From positions 2,976,001 through 3,040,000 of the forward strand of contig JAAONU010000001.1 of the NCBI GenBank assembly GCA_012932295.1: a stretch of DNA of 64,000 bases, in the 5' to 3' direction. Source of the DNA: Cyclina sinensis. Its lineage: Eukaryota; Mollusca; Bivalvia; Venerida; Veneridae. Below, one piece after another: positions 63,723-64,000 of the stretch (positions are counted from its first letter, which is position 1; each line of letters begins with the position of its first letter). Under the pieces are notes generated by a model, which was not told the DNA's origin, made no database searches, and saw nothing but the letters and a program-made list of their open reading frames with translations. Position numbers and translations under genes: made by a program.

Positions 63723-63851
63723 TAAGATCAAACTCAGCCAACTTATTTAACTCGTCACTCCATACATTCTTTGTTGGAACATTAAAGTCACTCAGACTAT
63801 TACATACTTTAGTTATATCACCATTTTATGTTCATCAACAAATCATGTGAA

Positions 63852-63857
63852 AATAAA
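63852..63857 (+). promoter_or_regulatory. Candidate polyadenylation signal AATAAA
   Basis: First AATAAA after the stop codon, 130 bases downstream. TGTTGTGTTAG at 63874-63884 could serve as a GT-rich downstream element. Site use is inferred only. Confidence 0.5.
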
Positions 63858-63943
63858 CAATATAGAAACGTCATGTTGTGTTAGAATCTTGTAGGGTTAG
63901 TAATTAACAAAATCACTTTAATTGGAGTGTTTTTTATTTAGTT

Positions 63944-63949
63944 AATAAA
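63944..63949 (+). promoter_or_regulatory. Second candidate polyadenylation signal AATAAA
   Basis: AATAAA 222 bases after the stop, followed by a TTTG/GTGTTTGT-rich stretch (63953-63970). An alternative to the upstream signal. Confidence 0.45.
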
Positions 63950-64000
63950 TTATTTGAGCAGAGTGTTTGTAGAAGAATTAGAGATAACTTCTTATGCAAG

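Larger units (their letters stand above)
63723..64000 (+). other. PRKDC: PRKDC 3' UTR and downstream flank
   Basis: AT-rich non-coding sequence after the stop. Two canonical AATAAA hexamers lie at 63852-63857 and 63944-63949. Nothing else was recognised to the window end. Confidence 0.7.

Noticed and set aside
1..64000. A second gene nested in an intron or on the minus strand
   Set aside because: No multi-exon or single-exon frame with a recognisable domain was found apart from PRKDC exons and a retroelement scrap.

Overview
The window is AT-rich eukaryotic DNA and holds one large gene on the + strand, with many introns. Spliced exons encode roughly the C-terminal 60% of DNA-PKcs (PRKDC), the DNA-dependent protein kinase catalytic subunit of non-homologous end joining. 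I could join 55 exons (e1-e55; a possible e0 fragment lies at 1-10) with GT-AG junctions and matching phases. They give one open product of about 2,552 residues, from position 339 to a TGA at 63720-63722. The chain runs through the middle HEAT-repeat cradle (with the NUC194-type region), the autophosphorylation-cluster region, the FAT domain, a PI3K-like kinase with intact [19 protein letters not shown] and DFGHAFG motifs, and a FATC tail ending GWEPWV. The start of the gene lies upstream of the window. I saw no second gene on either strand.

The organism is probably a bivalve mollusc. The protein is clearly invertebrate but strongly similar to vertebrate DNA-PKcs. The introns carry interspersed repeats of a kind I associate with bivalve genomes: elements beginning AGCTCACCTG and ending GGCCCTCTTGTTT, TATGCCCC/GGGCATATAG elements, TATACCCCC elements, foldback MITEs, tRNA-derived SINEs and hAT-type MITEs. 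The species cannot be fixed from the window.

Layout. 1-12348: short-intron HEAT-repeat exons e1-e15. 12349-14700: a minisatellite of about 2.3 kb that starts on the e15 splice donor. 14961-24432: e16-e28, with a 1.28-kb hAT-like MITE in intron 19 and the S/TQ-rich autophosphorylation region in e22-e23. 24433-43494: FAT-domain exons e29-e45, with minisatellites in introns 33, 41 and 42. 43495-51799: two introns (45 and 46) almost filled with transposable elements, including a nested insertion carrying a retroelement endonuclease fragment. 51800-63722: kinase and FATC exons e47-e55, with an exon-derived minisatellite in intron 50. 63723-64000: 3' UTR and flank.

The most unusual feature is recurrent. 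At several exons (e13, e15, e19, e42, e50, and next to e33) the exon-intron junction itself has been tandemly duplicated into the intron. This gives arrays whose every unit carries a copy of the exon edge and a real or decayed splice site. Two arrays (e42 90-bp units, e50 84-bp units) have units that are whole multiples of three.
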